A stretch of DNA of 64,000 nt. It comes from Halobiforma lacisalsi AJ5 (lineage in GTDB: Archaea; Halobacteriota; Halobacteria; Halobacteriales; Natrialbaceae). Numbering within the stretch: position 1 is the stretch's first letter; each line of letters starts with the position of its first letter. The position numbers and the translations under genes are program-made. The notes under the pieces are model-generated. The model made no database searches. It had not been told where the DNA came from and saw only the letters and a program-made list of their open reading frames with translations. Shown here piece by piece: positions 35,251-43,989 of the stretch. Where the stretch lies: the NCBI RefSeq assembly GCF_000226975.2, contig NZ_CP019285.1:1550001-1614000 (forward strand), read 5' to 3'.

Positions 35251-35299
35251 ACGGGGTACACACGCCGGGAGTATAACCGAACCCCGTAATTCCCGGGGT
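35251..35299 (-). promoter_or_regulatory. Promoter with three GGGGT/ACCCC half-sites
   Basis: Half-sites ACGGGGT (35251-35257), ACCCCGT (35281-35287) and CGGGGT (35294-35299) lie immediately before the HTH_10 gene. The first two form a 7-bp inverted pair and the last two a second inverted pair. Between them, on the minus strand, GGTTATACT gives a TATA box about 25-30 nt from ATG 35247. The layout suggests an operator, probably for the gene's own product; this is inference. Confidence 0.5.
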
Positions 35300-35431
35300 A
35301 TGAAAACAGCCGCTACGAAAGCCGATCATATTCGTTCGGGGGTCAAAAACGGGGTTCGATATCGGCGCCCCTGTGGACCACCAGCCAGCAGACCCGGCGT
35401 TTCGGGACCGGCCGTGACTCGTTTCGCTCTC

Positions 35432-35517
35432 TCATACGGATTGCTGTACCGATGTACCGACGCAACCGCCGCTTGGATCGCGGTTGCGCCGGAACTGACG
35501 GACAGTAACCCGTATCA
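35432..35517. repeat. Palindromic repeat family, copy 1
   Basis: An 86-bp imperfect palindrome beginning TCATACGGATTGCTGTA and ending CCGTATCA, with inner arms CCGACGCAACCGC and GCGGTTGCGCCGG. It ends 18 nt from the sepF stop codon, on that gene's 3' side. Copies 2 and 3 are at 52516-52599 and 63585-63671. This copy is the most diverged. Confidence 0.85.
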
Positions 35518-35535
35518 GTCGACCCTCGAGCCGGA

Positions 35536-35898
35536 TCAGTGCGACTGGCCGAGCTTCTCGCGGCTGATCCGGACGCCCGTCGGCGTGATGATCATCTGGT
35601 CGTCGCCTTTCCGGACGATGTCGCCGTCGACCTCCTGGGCGACCTGTCGCAACTCGTCGACGATGTGTTCGACAGTGCTGTCCTCGGTCCGCAGCCGCGT
35701 GACGTCGGCGATGACGATGTCCCCATCGTAGACTGCGTCCTTGATATCGATCGCGTCGGCCTGGCCGCTAACCTCGGCGATATGTACCTGCATCGTCGCC
35801 GCTGCCGACTCCGACGACACGTCGTCGAGGTCCAGTTCGACGTAGTCCTCGGCGGTGCGTGACTGATCGCCGCCGAGAATTTTGCTCATGAGTCCCAT
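35536..35898 (-). CDS. sepF: SepF, archaeal cell-division anchor of FtsZ
   Basis: Protein of 120 residues. The N-terminus MGLMSKILGG is a short membrane-binding amphipathic helix. The acidic linker (about 11-35) is followed by the SepF core (MQVHIAEVSGQADAIDIKDAVYDGDIVIADVTRL, then VDELRQVAQEVDGDIVRKGDDQMIITP). In haloarchaea SepF is the main membrane tether of the FtsZ ring. Full length is normal. The gene appears monocistronic, with a palindromic repeat beyond the stop. Confidence 0.93.
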   Translation of the reverse strand: MGLMSKILGGDQSRTAEDYVELDLDDVSSESAAATMQVHIAEVSGQADAIDIKDAVYDGDIVIADVTRLRTEDSTVEHIVDELRQVAQEVDGDIVRKGDDQMIITPTGVRISREKLGQSH

Positions 35899-36107
35899 TG
35901 CCAGAAGGGACCGTCGCCGCCAGTATAGTTCTTACGTCAGACGGAACGTCGTCGCGTCGTGACCGTCGTCTCGAGCGACTCGTTCGGTAGCTTCGATCTC
36001 GATCGCAGTCGGCGAAAACACCCCTCACGCCGCTCCGGCGACGGCGACACCCCGACGCGTTCTCCGGGAGACCGACTTTTTTACTCGCCGGTCGCCTGTC
36101 GTCGGAC

Positions 36108-36875
36108 ATGACGTTCAGCATCTGTGTCCACGAGTCCTACGAGACGCCCGACGGGGAGTCCCACGAACGGTTCGGCGTCGCCGTCACGACGCGCCTGCCG
36201 GGGGTCGGCACGCTCTGTCCGTTCGTCAGCGAGAACGCCGCGGTCGCCACCCAGAGCCTGGTCAACGTCAACCTCGGGCGGCGCGGCGTCGAGTACGTCG
36301 ACGACGGGCTGGCCGTCGAGGACGCACTCGAGGCGCTGATCAGCGCCGACGACGGCGCGCCCCAGCGCCAGCTCCATGGGGTCGACGCCGATGGTACGTT
36401 CACCTTCTCCGGCGAGGAGTGCGTCGAGTGGTTCGGCGACCGCGAGGGCGACCACTACACCGTCGCCGGTAACATGCTCACCGGGGAGTCCGTCCTCGAG
36501 GCGACCGCGGAGGCCTACGAGGCGACGGCGGTCCACGGGACGACCGATCCCGTCACGGGTCCCAACGCCGCTCACAGCGACGACGATGACGAGCCGGACC
36601 CGCTCGCGAAACGGCTGATCGACGCGCTGGCCGCCGGCCACCACGAGGGCGGCGACAAACGCGAGGAACTGGCGGTCCAGAGCGCCGCGGTCGTCGTCGA
36701 GTCGACCGAGAGCCACGACATGACCCCGCCGTACAACGACCTGCGGGTCGACGCGAGCGAGACGCCGATCGCGGACCTGCGCGAGACCTACGACCTCGCG
36801 ATGCAGGGGTACGAGGAGACGCTCGTGAAGTACGAGGAGGCCTACGAGGAGGACTCGCTCGCCGGAACGGAGTAA
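36108..36875 (+). CDS. DUF1028 Ntn-hydrolase-fold protein
   Basis: Protein of 255 residues of the DUF1028 family. Typical phrases are FGVAVTTRLPGVGTLCPFVSENAAVATQS, GLAVEDALEALISAD, and YTVAGNMLTGESVLEA. The family adopts an Ntn-hydrolase-like fold and is suspected of amidase activity, but no substrate is established. No signal peptide is seen, so it is cytoplasmic. An acidic insertion of about 25 residues (near 150-175) is a haloarchaeal feature. It has a TATA-like TTTTTTA about 30 nt upstream. Confidence 0.85.
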   Translation: MTFSICVHESYETPDGESHERFGVAVTTRLPGVGTLCPFVSENAAVATQSLVNVNLGRRGVEYVDDGLAVEDALEALISADDGAPQRQLHGVDADGTFTFSGEECVEWFGDREGDHYTVAGNMLTGESVLEATAEAYEATAVHGTTDPVTGPNAAHSDDDDEPDPLAKRLIDALAAGHHEGGDKREELAVQSAAVVVESTESHDMTPPYNDLRVDASETPIADLRETYDLAMQGYEETLVKYEEAYEEDSLAGTE

Positions 36876-36902
36876 CCGGAACCGCCAGCGCTCGAGCGCG
36901 AT

Positions 36903-37382
36903 TTACCCGGAGAACTCGTAGAGTTCGTCGCCGACGTGGTGCAGCGAGTCGACGACCTTCCCCTCGTCGCCGGCCATCTCGTCGCCCGGGACACGGGCGC
37001 GACCGATTGCCAGCACTTTGCCGTGTGACTCCTCGGCGATGACGACCAGATCGTCCGGGTCGATGTCGTCGGTCGCCTCGGTGATCCCTGGCCGCATCAC
37101 GTCGGCCCCGTCGCTGACGAACGAGACCGCACCCGCATCGACCGTCACCAGCCGCCGGTCGGGATCGTAGGCGTTGGCTCCCCGAACCGTCAGGAACGGC
37201 TCGTCGTCGAAGTACGCGACCCGCGGTTCGCCGTCGATGAGCACGACCTCCCAGTCGGTTTCCTCGAACTCGACGAGTTCGTAGGTGTCGCCGTCCGCCG
37301 TGACGCCCAGTCCGTCCTCGAGCGCCGTCTCGAGTTCCGACACGGCGTCACTGCGGAGGTGGTGTCGAGATTTGACGTCCAT
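36903..37382 (-). CDS. PUA-domain RNA-binding protein
   Basis: Protein of 159 residues. The C-terminal half (about 78-155) is a PUA domain: VTVDAGAVSFVSDGADVMRPGI followed by DPDDLVVIAEESHGKVLAIGRA. The N-terminal half matches the pre-PUA domain seen in MCT-1/Tma20-like proteins. In eukaryotes these act in ribosome recycling or initiation; a translation-linked role is likely here but not proven. It is convergent with the DUF1028 gene. Confidence 0.88.
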   Translation of the reverse strand: MDVKSRHHLRSDAVSELETALEDGLGVTADGDTYELVEFEETDWEVVLIDGEPRVAYFDDEPFLTVRGANAYDPDRRLVTVDAGAVSFVSDGADVMRPGITEATDDIDPDDLVVIAEESHGKVLAIGRARVPGDEMAGDEGKVVDSLHHVGDELYEFSG

Positions 37383-37494
37383 ATCGGTGCGTTCTACCGC
37401 CCGTGCCCATTTAAGCGTTGGATTTCACCCTGTGGGACCGGACGAAGGACCCGATCGCCGGAACGCATACCGTCCCGCCCGTCCTACTTGGAGT

Positions 37495-37989
37495 ATGGAA
37501 TCCGTCACCGAGCAGCGTCCGGACGGCTCCGTCAGGGACCTTCTCCTGGCGTTCGCGCTGGTCGTCGTCGTCAACACTCTCGGCGCGTCGCCCGCGGTCC
37601 TGTTCAGTTCCGATACCTCGTGGATCGACCGTCCGTGGTTCTTCCCGCCGGAGGTGGCCTTCCCGATCGTCTGGACGCTGCTGTTTACGCTGCTCGGCGT
37701 CGCGCTCTTTCTGGTCGTCCGGCGCGGCCTCGAGCGCCGCGACGTGCGGGTCGCGATTGCCGCCTTCGCCGGCCAGTTCGCGCTGAACCTCGCGTGGACG
37801 CCCGCGTTCTTCGGACTGCAGCGGCCGGATCTGGGACTGGTCGTGATCGTCGCGCTATGGGCGGCGATCGTGGCGACGATCGTCGCCTTCGACCGGGTCG
37901 ACCGCCGGGCGGCGGTCCTCCTGGTACCGTATCTCGCCTGGGTTTCGTTCGCGGCGGTGCTCAACTACGCGATCTACGCCGGGGTTTGA
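37495..37989 (+). CDS. tspO: TspO/MBR-family membrane protein
   Basis: Membrane protein of 164 residues with five helices, the TspO fold. The conserved region WIDRPWFFPPEVAFPIVWTLLF and the later FAGQFALNLAWTPAFFGLQRPDLGL are diagnostic. TspO proteins bind tetrapyrroles and take part in oxygen or stress signalling. ATG 37495 gives a compact protein with a short N-terminal helix; the longer frame starts inside unrelated DNA. Confidence 0.92.
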   Translation: MESVTEQRPDGSVRDLLLAFALVVVVNTLGASPAVLFSSDTSWIDRPWFFPPEVAFPIVWTLLFTLLGVALFLVVRRGLERRDVRVAIAAFAGQFALNLAWTPAFFGLQRPDLGLVVIVALWAAIVATIVAFDRVDRRAAVLLVPYLAWVSFAAVLNYAIYAGV

Positions 37990-38056
37990 TCGGGGACCGC
38001 GACTCGAGTGCACATGCACGCCGGGGAGTCAACCGTCTCCGACCTGCAGTTGGGCC

Positions 38057-39271
38057 ATGGCTCACCAGCGCGACCTCGATCCGGATTCCGATTCGGATTC
38101 CGATCACGACTCTGCCGGGTCCGCCCCCGCCTACGAGGTGGTCGTCGTCGGCGGCGGCCCGGCCGGACTGACGACTGCGATCTACGCCACCAGGCTCGGC
38201 CACGAGACGGCCGTCTTCGAGAAGGAAGGCGGCCGCCACGCCGCGGTCGAGCACGTCCACAACCTGCTCGGCGTTTCCGAGAACGTCTCCGGGAGGGAGC
38301 TTGCGGCCCACGCCGTCGCCCAGCTCGAGCACTACGGCGGCGATTTCTTCCCGGACGCCGTCGACGCCGTTACCCGGCTGGAGAGCGGCCAGGGCAACGA
38401 ACCCCGGTTTCGACTCGAGGCGGGGCACGCGACCGTCGACGCCGAGCGGATCGTGTTCGCCACCGGGTTCCGTGATCGGGGACCCGACGTGCCCGAGATC
38501 GAACGGTTCGCCGGTCGCGGCCTCCACTACTGTCTGCACTGCGACGCGTACGCGCTGGGGGACGGGCCGGTCTTCGTGCTGGGACACGCCGAGAGCGCCG
38601 CCCACGTCGCGATGACGATGTGCAACTTCACCGCCGAGGTCGATCTCCTGCTGGACGGCCGCGAACCCGAGTGGGACGAGGAGACCGACGAACAGCTCCG
38701 GGCCCACCCCGTCGATCGGATCGAGACGACGGTCGTTTCGGCCTACGAGGACGAGACCGAGCGCGGTGGGTCCGATGAGCCCCCGCGGCTCGGCGGCCTC
38801 TCCTTCGGCGACGGGACCGAACGCGACTACCTCGGCGGGTTCGCGATGTACGGGTCGGCGTACAACGCCGACCTCGCGGCGGACCTGGGCTGTGAACTGA
38901 CCGACGACGGCGCGATCGCGGTCGACGACCGCCGCGAGACGAGCGTCGACGGGGTCTACGCCGTCGGCGACGTTACCCACGGGCAGAACCAGACGACGAT
39001 CGCCATCGGCGACGGCGCGTACGCTGGCCTCGCTGTCCACAAGGACCTGCGGCGGTTCCCGAAGTCCCTCGAGGAGATCCGGGCGGCCGACGGAGCGGAC
39101 GAAAACGGGGGGAAGGCGGGCGAGGCCGAAAACCGGGACGGCTCGTCGCGGATCGAGCCGTCCGATCCGATGGTTCCCGCCGCGTCACCCGCACTACGCG
39201 CCCGGATGCGGCGGGTGCGGGACCTCGACGTCCATCCCGGCCTCCGGGGGCCGTCGCCGGGCCGGGAGTAA
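38057..39271 (+). CDS. Thioredoxin reductase-like FAD/NAD(P) oxidoreductase
   Basis: Flavoprotein of 404 residues. After a short Asp/Ser-rich head coded by six-base repeats (DPDSDSDSDHDS) comes the FAD motif VVVGGGPAGLTTAIYA. The dithiol CLHC (in HYCLHCDAY) sits where thioredoxin reductases have CAxC, and GVYAVGDVTHGQNQTTIAIGDG is the C-terminal FAD block. The C-terminal extension (about 345-404) is charged and disordered. It may reduce a thioredoxin-like or other disulfide partner; the NAD(P) preference is unclear. Confidence 0.88.
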   Translation: MAHQRDLDPDSDSDSDHDSAGSAPAYEVVVVGGGPAGLTTAIYATRLGHETAVFEKEGGRHAAVEHVHNLLGVSENVSGRELAAHAVAQLEHYGGDFFPDAVDAVTRLESGQGNEPRFRLEAGHATVDAERIVFATGFRDRGPDVPEIERFAGRGLHYCLHCDAYALGDGPVFVLGHAESAAHVAMTMCNFTAEVDLLLDGREPEWDEETDEQLRAHPVDRIETTVVSAYEDETERGGSDEPPRLGGLSFGDGTERDYLGGFAMYGSAYNADLAADLGCELTDDGAIAVDDRRETSVDGVYAVGDVTHGQNQTTIAIGDGAYAGLAVHKDLRRFPKSLEEIRAADGADENGGKAGEAENRDGSSRIEPSDPMVPAASPALRARMRRVRDLDVHPGLRGPSPGRE

Positions 39272-39364
39272 CGGCGTCCGTACCGGGCCAGTCGAACGCC
39301 ATGACAGTCCCACCGTACGAAACCTGTGCCAACCGCTAAGTAATAGCACGGTGTCGGAACGACC

Positions 39365-39667
39365 ATGGCCCTGTGGTCCTCTCGGAACCGCACCGAGACG
39401 GTCACCTGTCTCGCCTGCGGGGTCGACGTCGCGCGGTCCGACGCCCGCGAGTACGACAAGCACGGCGACCGCTGGGATCGCGACGACAAGACGTTCGAAC
39501 ACCTCTGTAAGTCCTGCTTCGGCGACCTCTGTCACCAGCCGCGGGACGGCCTCGAGGACCTGCTCGTCGACCTCGAGGCCGGCGAGAACAGTCAGGGCGT
39601 TTTCCTCTCGCAGTACCTCTCGACGGTCGAAGACCGGTACGGGCCGCTCGAGGAAGGCCAGGATTGA
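39365..39667 (+). CDS. Small zinc-ribbon protein
   Basis: Protein of 100 residues with two CxxC-type pairs, CLACG near residue 15 and CKSCFGDLC near residue 48, fitting a zinc ribbon. The rest is acidic and helical. Such short zinc proteins are common in haloarchaea. No function is recognised. It stands between the flavoprotein and an RNB nuclease, all on the same strand. Confidence 0.75.
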   Translation: MALWSSRNRTETVTCLACGVDVARSDAREYDKHGDRWDRDDKTFEHLCKSCFGDLCHQPRDGLEDLLVDLEAGENSQGVFLSQYLSTVEDRYGPLEEGQD

Positions 39668-39788
39668 CTGCGGACTGCGTCGCGGGAACGGGGAGTGTTG
39701 CCGGCGACGCTCGATCCACTCGGCGGTTCGAGCCGAAGGCGGTCCTCGTCCCGACACGACTTTCACGCCCACGTCCGTACCCGTCCCC

Positions 39789-41093
39789 ATGAGCGACGAC
39801 GCAGACGCACAGGCCGAAGCCGGTACGGCCGAAGGCCAGGGCCCCGTCGAGATTTCCGAGGACCTCGCGCGCCACCTCGAGAACAAACGCGAGGAACTGT
39901 TCGAGAAGTTCGAGATTCCGGACGGGTTTCCGCCGGAGGTGCTCGAGGAGGCCGAGGAACGCACGGACGGCGTCCAGGAAGAGATCCAGGAGGAGGTCGA
40001 CGAACGCGAGGACCTCCGTGACCTGACGACCTGGACGACCGACCCGATCGACGCACAGGACTTCGACGACGCGCTCTCGATCGAAGAACGCGAGGACGAG
40101 TACGTTCTCTGGGTCCACATCGCCGACGTGACCCACTACGTCACGCCCGACACGGCGATGTGGGACTCGGCCGTCGAGCGGAGCAACACGGTCTACCTGC
40201 CGGGGTACACGATCCACATGCTCCCGCCGGTGCTGGCCGAGACGGTCTGTTCGCTGGTGCCCAACGAGGACCGACTCGCCCACACCGTCGAGATGCACCT
40301 CGACAAGGAGAACCTGGGCTACGAGAGCATCGACATCTACAAGTCGGTCATCAGGTCCGACGAACGGCTCACCTACACCCAGGCCGAGAACCGACTGGAC
40401 GACCCCGATGCGCCGCTGCACGAGGAGAACAAACTCGTCCACGAACTCGCCGACCGGATGCACGAACAACGCAAGGAGGACGGCTCGCTCGTCCTGAATC
40501 CGGCCCGCGACCGCGCCCACACGATCATCGAGGAGTGTATGCTGAAGGCCAACAAGGCCGTCACGCACACGCTGATGTGGGACCGCGGCGTCGAGGCGAT
40601 GTACCGGGTCCACCCACAGCCGAGCCCCGACGAGTGGTCCGAAGCCCTCCAGGAGATTCAGGACTTAGACGGCGTGTCGATCCCCGGCAGCACGTGGGAC
40701 GACCCCCGGAAGGCTGTCAACGCGACGCTCGAGGAGGCACCGGCCCGGCAACTCGACAAGATCCAGTGGGCCGTGATGAAGGTGATGCCCCGCGCGAAGT
40801 ACATGAACGACCCGTTCGGGGGCCACCACGCGCTGAACTTCGAGATCTACGGCCACTTCACGAGTCCGATCCGCCGACTCTCGGACCTGATCAACCACTG
40901 GATCGTCTACAAGAACGACGTTCCCGAGAACCTCGTAGAACTGTGCGATCGGGCGAGCGACAAGCAGAAAGACGCCGAGCAGTGCGAACGCGAGTACAAG
41001 GGATTCCTCCAGGAGGTCGGCCTCGATCCGACGGCGGTCAACAACCGCGGGATCGAGGTCGTCGACGAGAGCGAGGCCGAGAAGACGCTGTAG
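39789..41093 (+). CDS. RNB-domain ribonuclease (RNase R/II family)
   Basis: Predicted 3'-5' exoribonuclease of 434 residues containing essentially only the RNB catalytic domain. The metal-binding motif is DPIDAQDFDDALSIE (several Asp), followed by WVHIADVTHYVTPDT, LPGYTIHMLPPVLAETVCSLVPNEDR, and YGHFTSPIRRLSDLINHWI. No cold-shock or S1 domains are seen, so it is shorter than bacterial RNase R. ATG 39789 is chosen; upstream frame is unrelated. It is likely involved in RNA turnover or maturation. Confidence 0.9.
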   Translation: MSDDADAQAEAGTAEGQGPVEISEDLARHLENKREELFEKFEIPDGFPPEVLEEAEERTDGVQEEIQEEVDEREDLRDLTTWTTDPIDAQDFDDALSIEEREDEYVLWVHIADVTHYVTPDTAMWDSAVERSNTVYLPGYTIHMLPPVLAETVCSLVPNEDRLAHTVEMHLDKENLGYESIDIYKSVIRSDERLTYTQAENRLDDPDAPLHEENKLVHELADRMHEQRKEDGSLVLNPARDRAHTIIEECMLKANKAVTHTLMWDRGVEAMYRVHPQPSPDEWSEALQEIQDLDGVSIPGSTWDDPRKAVNATLEEAPARQLDKIQWAVMKVMPRAKYMNDPFGGHHALNFEIYGHFTSPIRRLSDLINHWIVYKNDVPENLVELCDRASDKQKDAEQCEREYKGFLQEVGLDPTAVNNRGIEVVDESEAEKTL

Positions 41094-41115
41094 TCGGTCC
41101 CGCGTTCCCGCGCTC

Positions 41116-41664
41116 TCACAGCGACTTCTCGTATACGTGCTCCTCGAGCCCGTCCGCCAGATCCGTCTCCCGGGTTTCGACCCGGTGGAACCCTGCGGAC
41201 TCGTAGAACGACACCCCGACCTCGTTGTCCGCGAGGACGGCCAGACGTAGCCGGTCGAACTCCTCCCGTACTTCGCTCTCGAGGCGCTCGAGCAGCGCCG
41301 TCCCGATGCCCTCGCCCCAGCGGTCGGGGGTGACGTAGAGCCGGACCAGGTAGCCGACGGCCTCGTCCTCGGGCCAGGGGACGACGTGGGCGAAGCCGAG
41401 GCAGTCCTCGCCTCCGATCCCGCCGTCGTTTGCCGGTTCGCGTCGCTCGTCGGACGGCACGGCGACGAGGAACTGGGCGTCGGGCCGGTCGTTGGCGTCC
41501 TCGATGGACGACTCGAGGTCCCCGAGCGCGTACCACTCGTCGACGATCTCGTCGACCCGCTCGGAGCCGAGCACGTCGTCGTAGGCAGCATGCCAGCTCT
41601 CACGCGCCGTTTCGTGGACCGTCCACGCGTCGTCGGTCGTCGCCTGCCGAACTGCTCGAGTCAC
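41116..41664 (-). CDS. GNAT-family N-acetyltransferase
   Basis: Acetyl-CoA-dependent acetyltransferase of 182 residues. Motif A is clear in VRLYVTPDRWGEGIGTALLERLE, followed by LRLAVLADNEVGVSFYESAGF (motif B). GTG 41664 (VTRAVRQATTDD) is chosen because no ATG is available and the domain starts there; a TTG at 41691 is weaker. Substrate is unknown. Convergent with the RNB gene across 22 nt. Confidence 0.87.
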   Translation of the reverse strand: MTRAVRQATTDDAWTVHETARESWHAAYDDVLGSERVDEIVDEWYALGDLESSIEDANDRPDAQFLVAVPSDERREPANDGGIGGEDCLGFAHVVPWPEDEAVGYLVRLYVTPDRWGEGIGTALLERLESEVREEFDRLRLAVLADNEVGVSFYESAGFHRVETRETDLADGLEEHVYEKSL

Positions 41665-41862
41665 GTAGAACCGTATCACGGCGGCGGTCAAAAATCCGGG
41701 GCCGGCCGTCGAACGCCGTTTCCGGCCGCGCCACGGTCTCGGGTAACTCCGTCGGACGACCCTCGTTCTCGAGGACCGGGTCCTCGAGCCGTCTCTACGG
41801 GGTTCAGGACATTCCTGTCCGTCGGCGACGATGTTTAAGCTACCGCTCGGCGTAGATATGGT

Positions 41863-42363
41863 ATGTCACTACGAATCACTGTCATAACCGTTGGCATCGT
41901 CGCCCTGTTCGGACTTCTGTTCGCGCCCCGCGGACCCCTCGGGGCGAGCGTCTGGCCGGAGCCGGCCCACGCGGCCGAACCCGTCGGAATGCAACTCCCG
42001 CTGTTCGTCGTGCTCGGCCTGTTCGAGGCCGTTGCGATGGGTCTCGGCGTCGCGTTCCTGCTGTTCGGCTGGCGATACACGAAGCGGGTCTTCGCCGCGA
42101 CCCCGCGGCTCGCCCCGCCCGCGCACGTCAGCGTCGCGTGGCTGCTCGGGAGCTGGTGGGTCCACGACAACCTGCACATGGTGCTGGGGTCGGAGAACCT
42201 CTCGACCCTGCTCGCCCTCGAGTACGGGTTCCACGTCACGCTGATGATCGCCGGCGGCATCCTCGCCGCGTCGGTGTATGCCCTCGCGCGAGATGCTGGC
42301 CGGTCGCGGCCGGAGGCCCGAGCCGGGTCCGGGGATTCGGGACTCGAGTCCATCAGTGACTGA
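41863..42363 (+). CDS. Membrane protein with conserved-looking histidines
   Basis: Protein of 166 residues with about four hydrophobic segments (residues 4-20, 45-70, 84-105 and 118-140). Two polar signatures stand in or beside helices: WWVHDNLHMVLG and YGFHVTLMIAGG, with three histidines that could bind a metal or heme. The N-terminus has a loop GASVWPEPAHAAEP facing outward. I do not recognise the family. Confidence 0.75.
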   Translation: MSLRITVITVGIVALFGLLFAPRGPLGASVWPEPAHAAEPVGMQLPLFVVLGLFEAVAMGLGVAFLLFGWRYTKRVFAATPRLAPPAHVSVAWLLGSWWVHDNLHMVLGSENLSTLLALEYGFHVTLMIAGGILAASVYALARDAGRSRPEARAGSGDSGLESISD

Positions 42364-42408
42364 TCGCCGTACTGCACCCGACCGCGCTTTTCCGCTATCG
42401 AACGTTTC

Positions 42409-43857
42409 TCACCCGTCGTCCCTGGCTCCGTTCCGCTTCTCGAGTTCGGCCCGCGCCTCGCGAACGAGGCCGTCGATGATCTCCGGCGTCGTGGGGTGGT
42501 ACGCCCGATCGGGGATCTTGCGGACGTCCAGTGTCATCTCGACGGCGAGTTGCATCGTCTTCGCCATCACGTCGGCGTGGAGGTGCAGCCCCTGGTAGCC
42601 CAGCACCGACCCGGTGTCGGCGTCGACGATCAGGGTCGCCAGTCCCTCGGGATGGTTCTTGGTCTTGAAGACGCCGTCGTCGGACGCCTCCCGAGAGACG
42701 ACGATCGCGTCCATCCCCGACTCGGCGACCGTCGCCGGCGTGTGGCCGATCCGGGCGAACGGGTAGACGCCGAGCCCCGAGAAGATGACGTGATGGGGGA
42801 CGTTCGTGTACGGCTCGAGGTCCGTGCCCCGGTGGTGACCGATCACGTTCCGGGCGGCCGCGACCCCCTGTTCCTTCGCGACGTGGAGGATCGGCTCCCT
42901 GGCGTTCGCGTCGCCGACGACGAACACGCGCTCGTCGTCGACCGCCTGCATCGTCGGCTCGACCCAGCCCTCGCCGGCCTCGAGTCGGGTGTGCTCGAGC
43001 CCCAGGCCGTCGAGGTCCGGCCGGCGGCCGGTGAAACAGTAGAGCTGGTCGGCCTCGACGACCCGTTCGTCGCCCGCCTGCTCGGCGTACAGCCGCACGC
43101 CGTCGTCGTCGGTGCGCTCGAGGTGCTTCTCGTCAGTGTTCGTCAGCACCTCGATCCCGAACTCCTCGCGATAGAGCTCGAGGATCGTCTCGCCGTACGC
43201 CGCATCCATCTCGTCGAGCGGGTAGTCGTCGTGTTCGATCACGGTGAGGTCGACGCCGCCGACCTCGCTCAGGTAGGGTGCGAGTTCCAGGCCGATGTAG
43301 CCAAAGCCCATGACGACGCCCGACTCCGGGAACGCGGTCGCGTCGAGGACGTCCGCGCTCGAGTCGAACGACACCTCGTCGATCCCCGGCAGGTCGGGCA
43401 CGTTCAGGGTCGACCCCGTCGCGATCACGACGTAATCGGGCTCGAGTCGTCGTCCCGACCCGGCGAGTTCGAGCACGCGGTCGTCGACGAACCGGGCGGT
43501 GTCGGCGACGAACTCCACGTTCTCCCTGGTTGCCAGGTCGTGCACGTGGTTCCGACGGTGCTCGGCGAACCCCAGGACGTCGTCGTCCTTCCGGGCGACG
43601 ATCGCCTCGGGATCGGGTTCGGGGACCCCCTCGAGGCGGTCGTCGTGGCGGGCCTGGAACCGGTGTTGTCCGGCCGAGAGTACCTCCTTGCTCGGCATAC
43701 AGCCGCGCAGAATGCAGAGCCCGCCGCCGGGGTCGCCGTCGTCGATCAGCGTCAGTTCCAACTCGAGGTCGCTGTCCGGATCGACCTGCTCGAGGAGTTC
43801 GTCGGCGACTGCGACGCCGGCGCTGCCGTATCCGCCGACGATGGCTACATGGACCAT
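42409..43857 (-). CDS. Class I pyridine nucleotide-disulfide oxidoreductase
   Basis: FAD enzyme of 482 residues resembling dihydrolipoyl dehydrogenase and mercuric reductase. The start MVHVAIVGGYGSAG contains an unusual FAD loop (GGYGSAG). The redox disulfide reads CILRGCMPSK, the normal CxxxxC spacing but with ILRG instead of the common LNVG. The NAD motif is VVMGFGYIGLELAPYL, and the dimerisation domain includes GYQGLHLHADVMAKTM. ATG 43857 is favoured by the FAD motif position. The usual C-terminal HPT motif appears as YHPTTPEIID. Substrate is not certain; no 2-oxoacid dehydrogenase genes are adjacent. Confidence 0.9.
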   Translation of the reverse strand: MVHVAIVGGYGSAGVAVADELLEQVDPDSDLELELTLIDDGDPGGGLCILRGCMPSKEVLSAGQHRFQARHDDRLEGVPEPDPEAIVARKDDDVLGFAEHRRNHVHDLATRENVEFVADTARFVDDRVLELAGSGRRLEPDYVVIATGSTLNVPDLPGIDEVSFDSSADVLDATAFPESGVVMGFGYIGLELAPYLSEVGGVDLTVIEHDDYPLDEMDAAYGETILELYREEFGIEVLTNTDEKHLERTDDDGVRLYAEQAGDERVVEADQLYCFTGRRPDLDGLGLEHTRLEAGEGWVEPTMQAVDDERVFVVGDANAREPILHVAKEQGVAAARNVIGHHRGTDLEPYTNVPHHVIFSGLGVYPFARIGHTPATVAESGMDAIVVSREASDDGVFKTKNHPEGLATLIVDADTGSVLGYQGLHLHADVMAKTMQLAVEMTLDVRKIPDRAYHPTTPEIIDGLVREARAELEKRNGARDDG

Positions 43858-43989
43858 GAGGACAATACGCCGCCGCCGCGGTAAAACAGTGTTTGCGCTC
43901 GTGACCGATCGACGCATCACCGGTCGTGAGGATCAGGAGCGGCGACCGGGACCGGTGTCTCCGAGTTGCGACCGGCGTCGAACGTCGGG

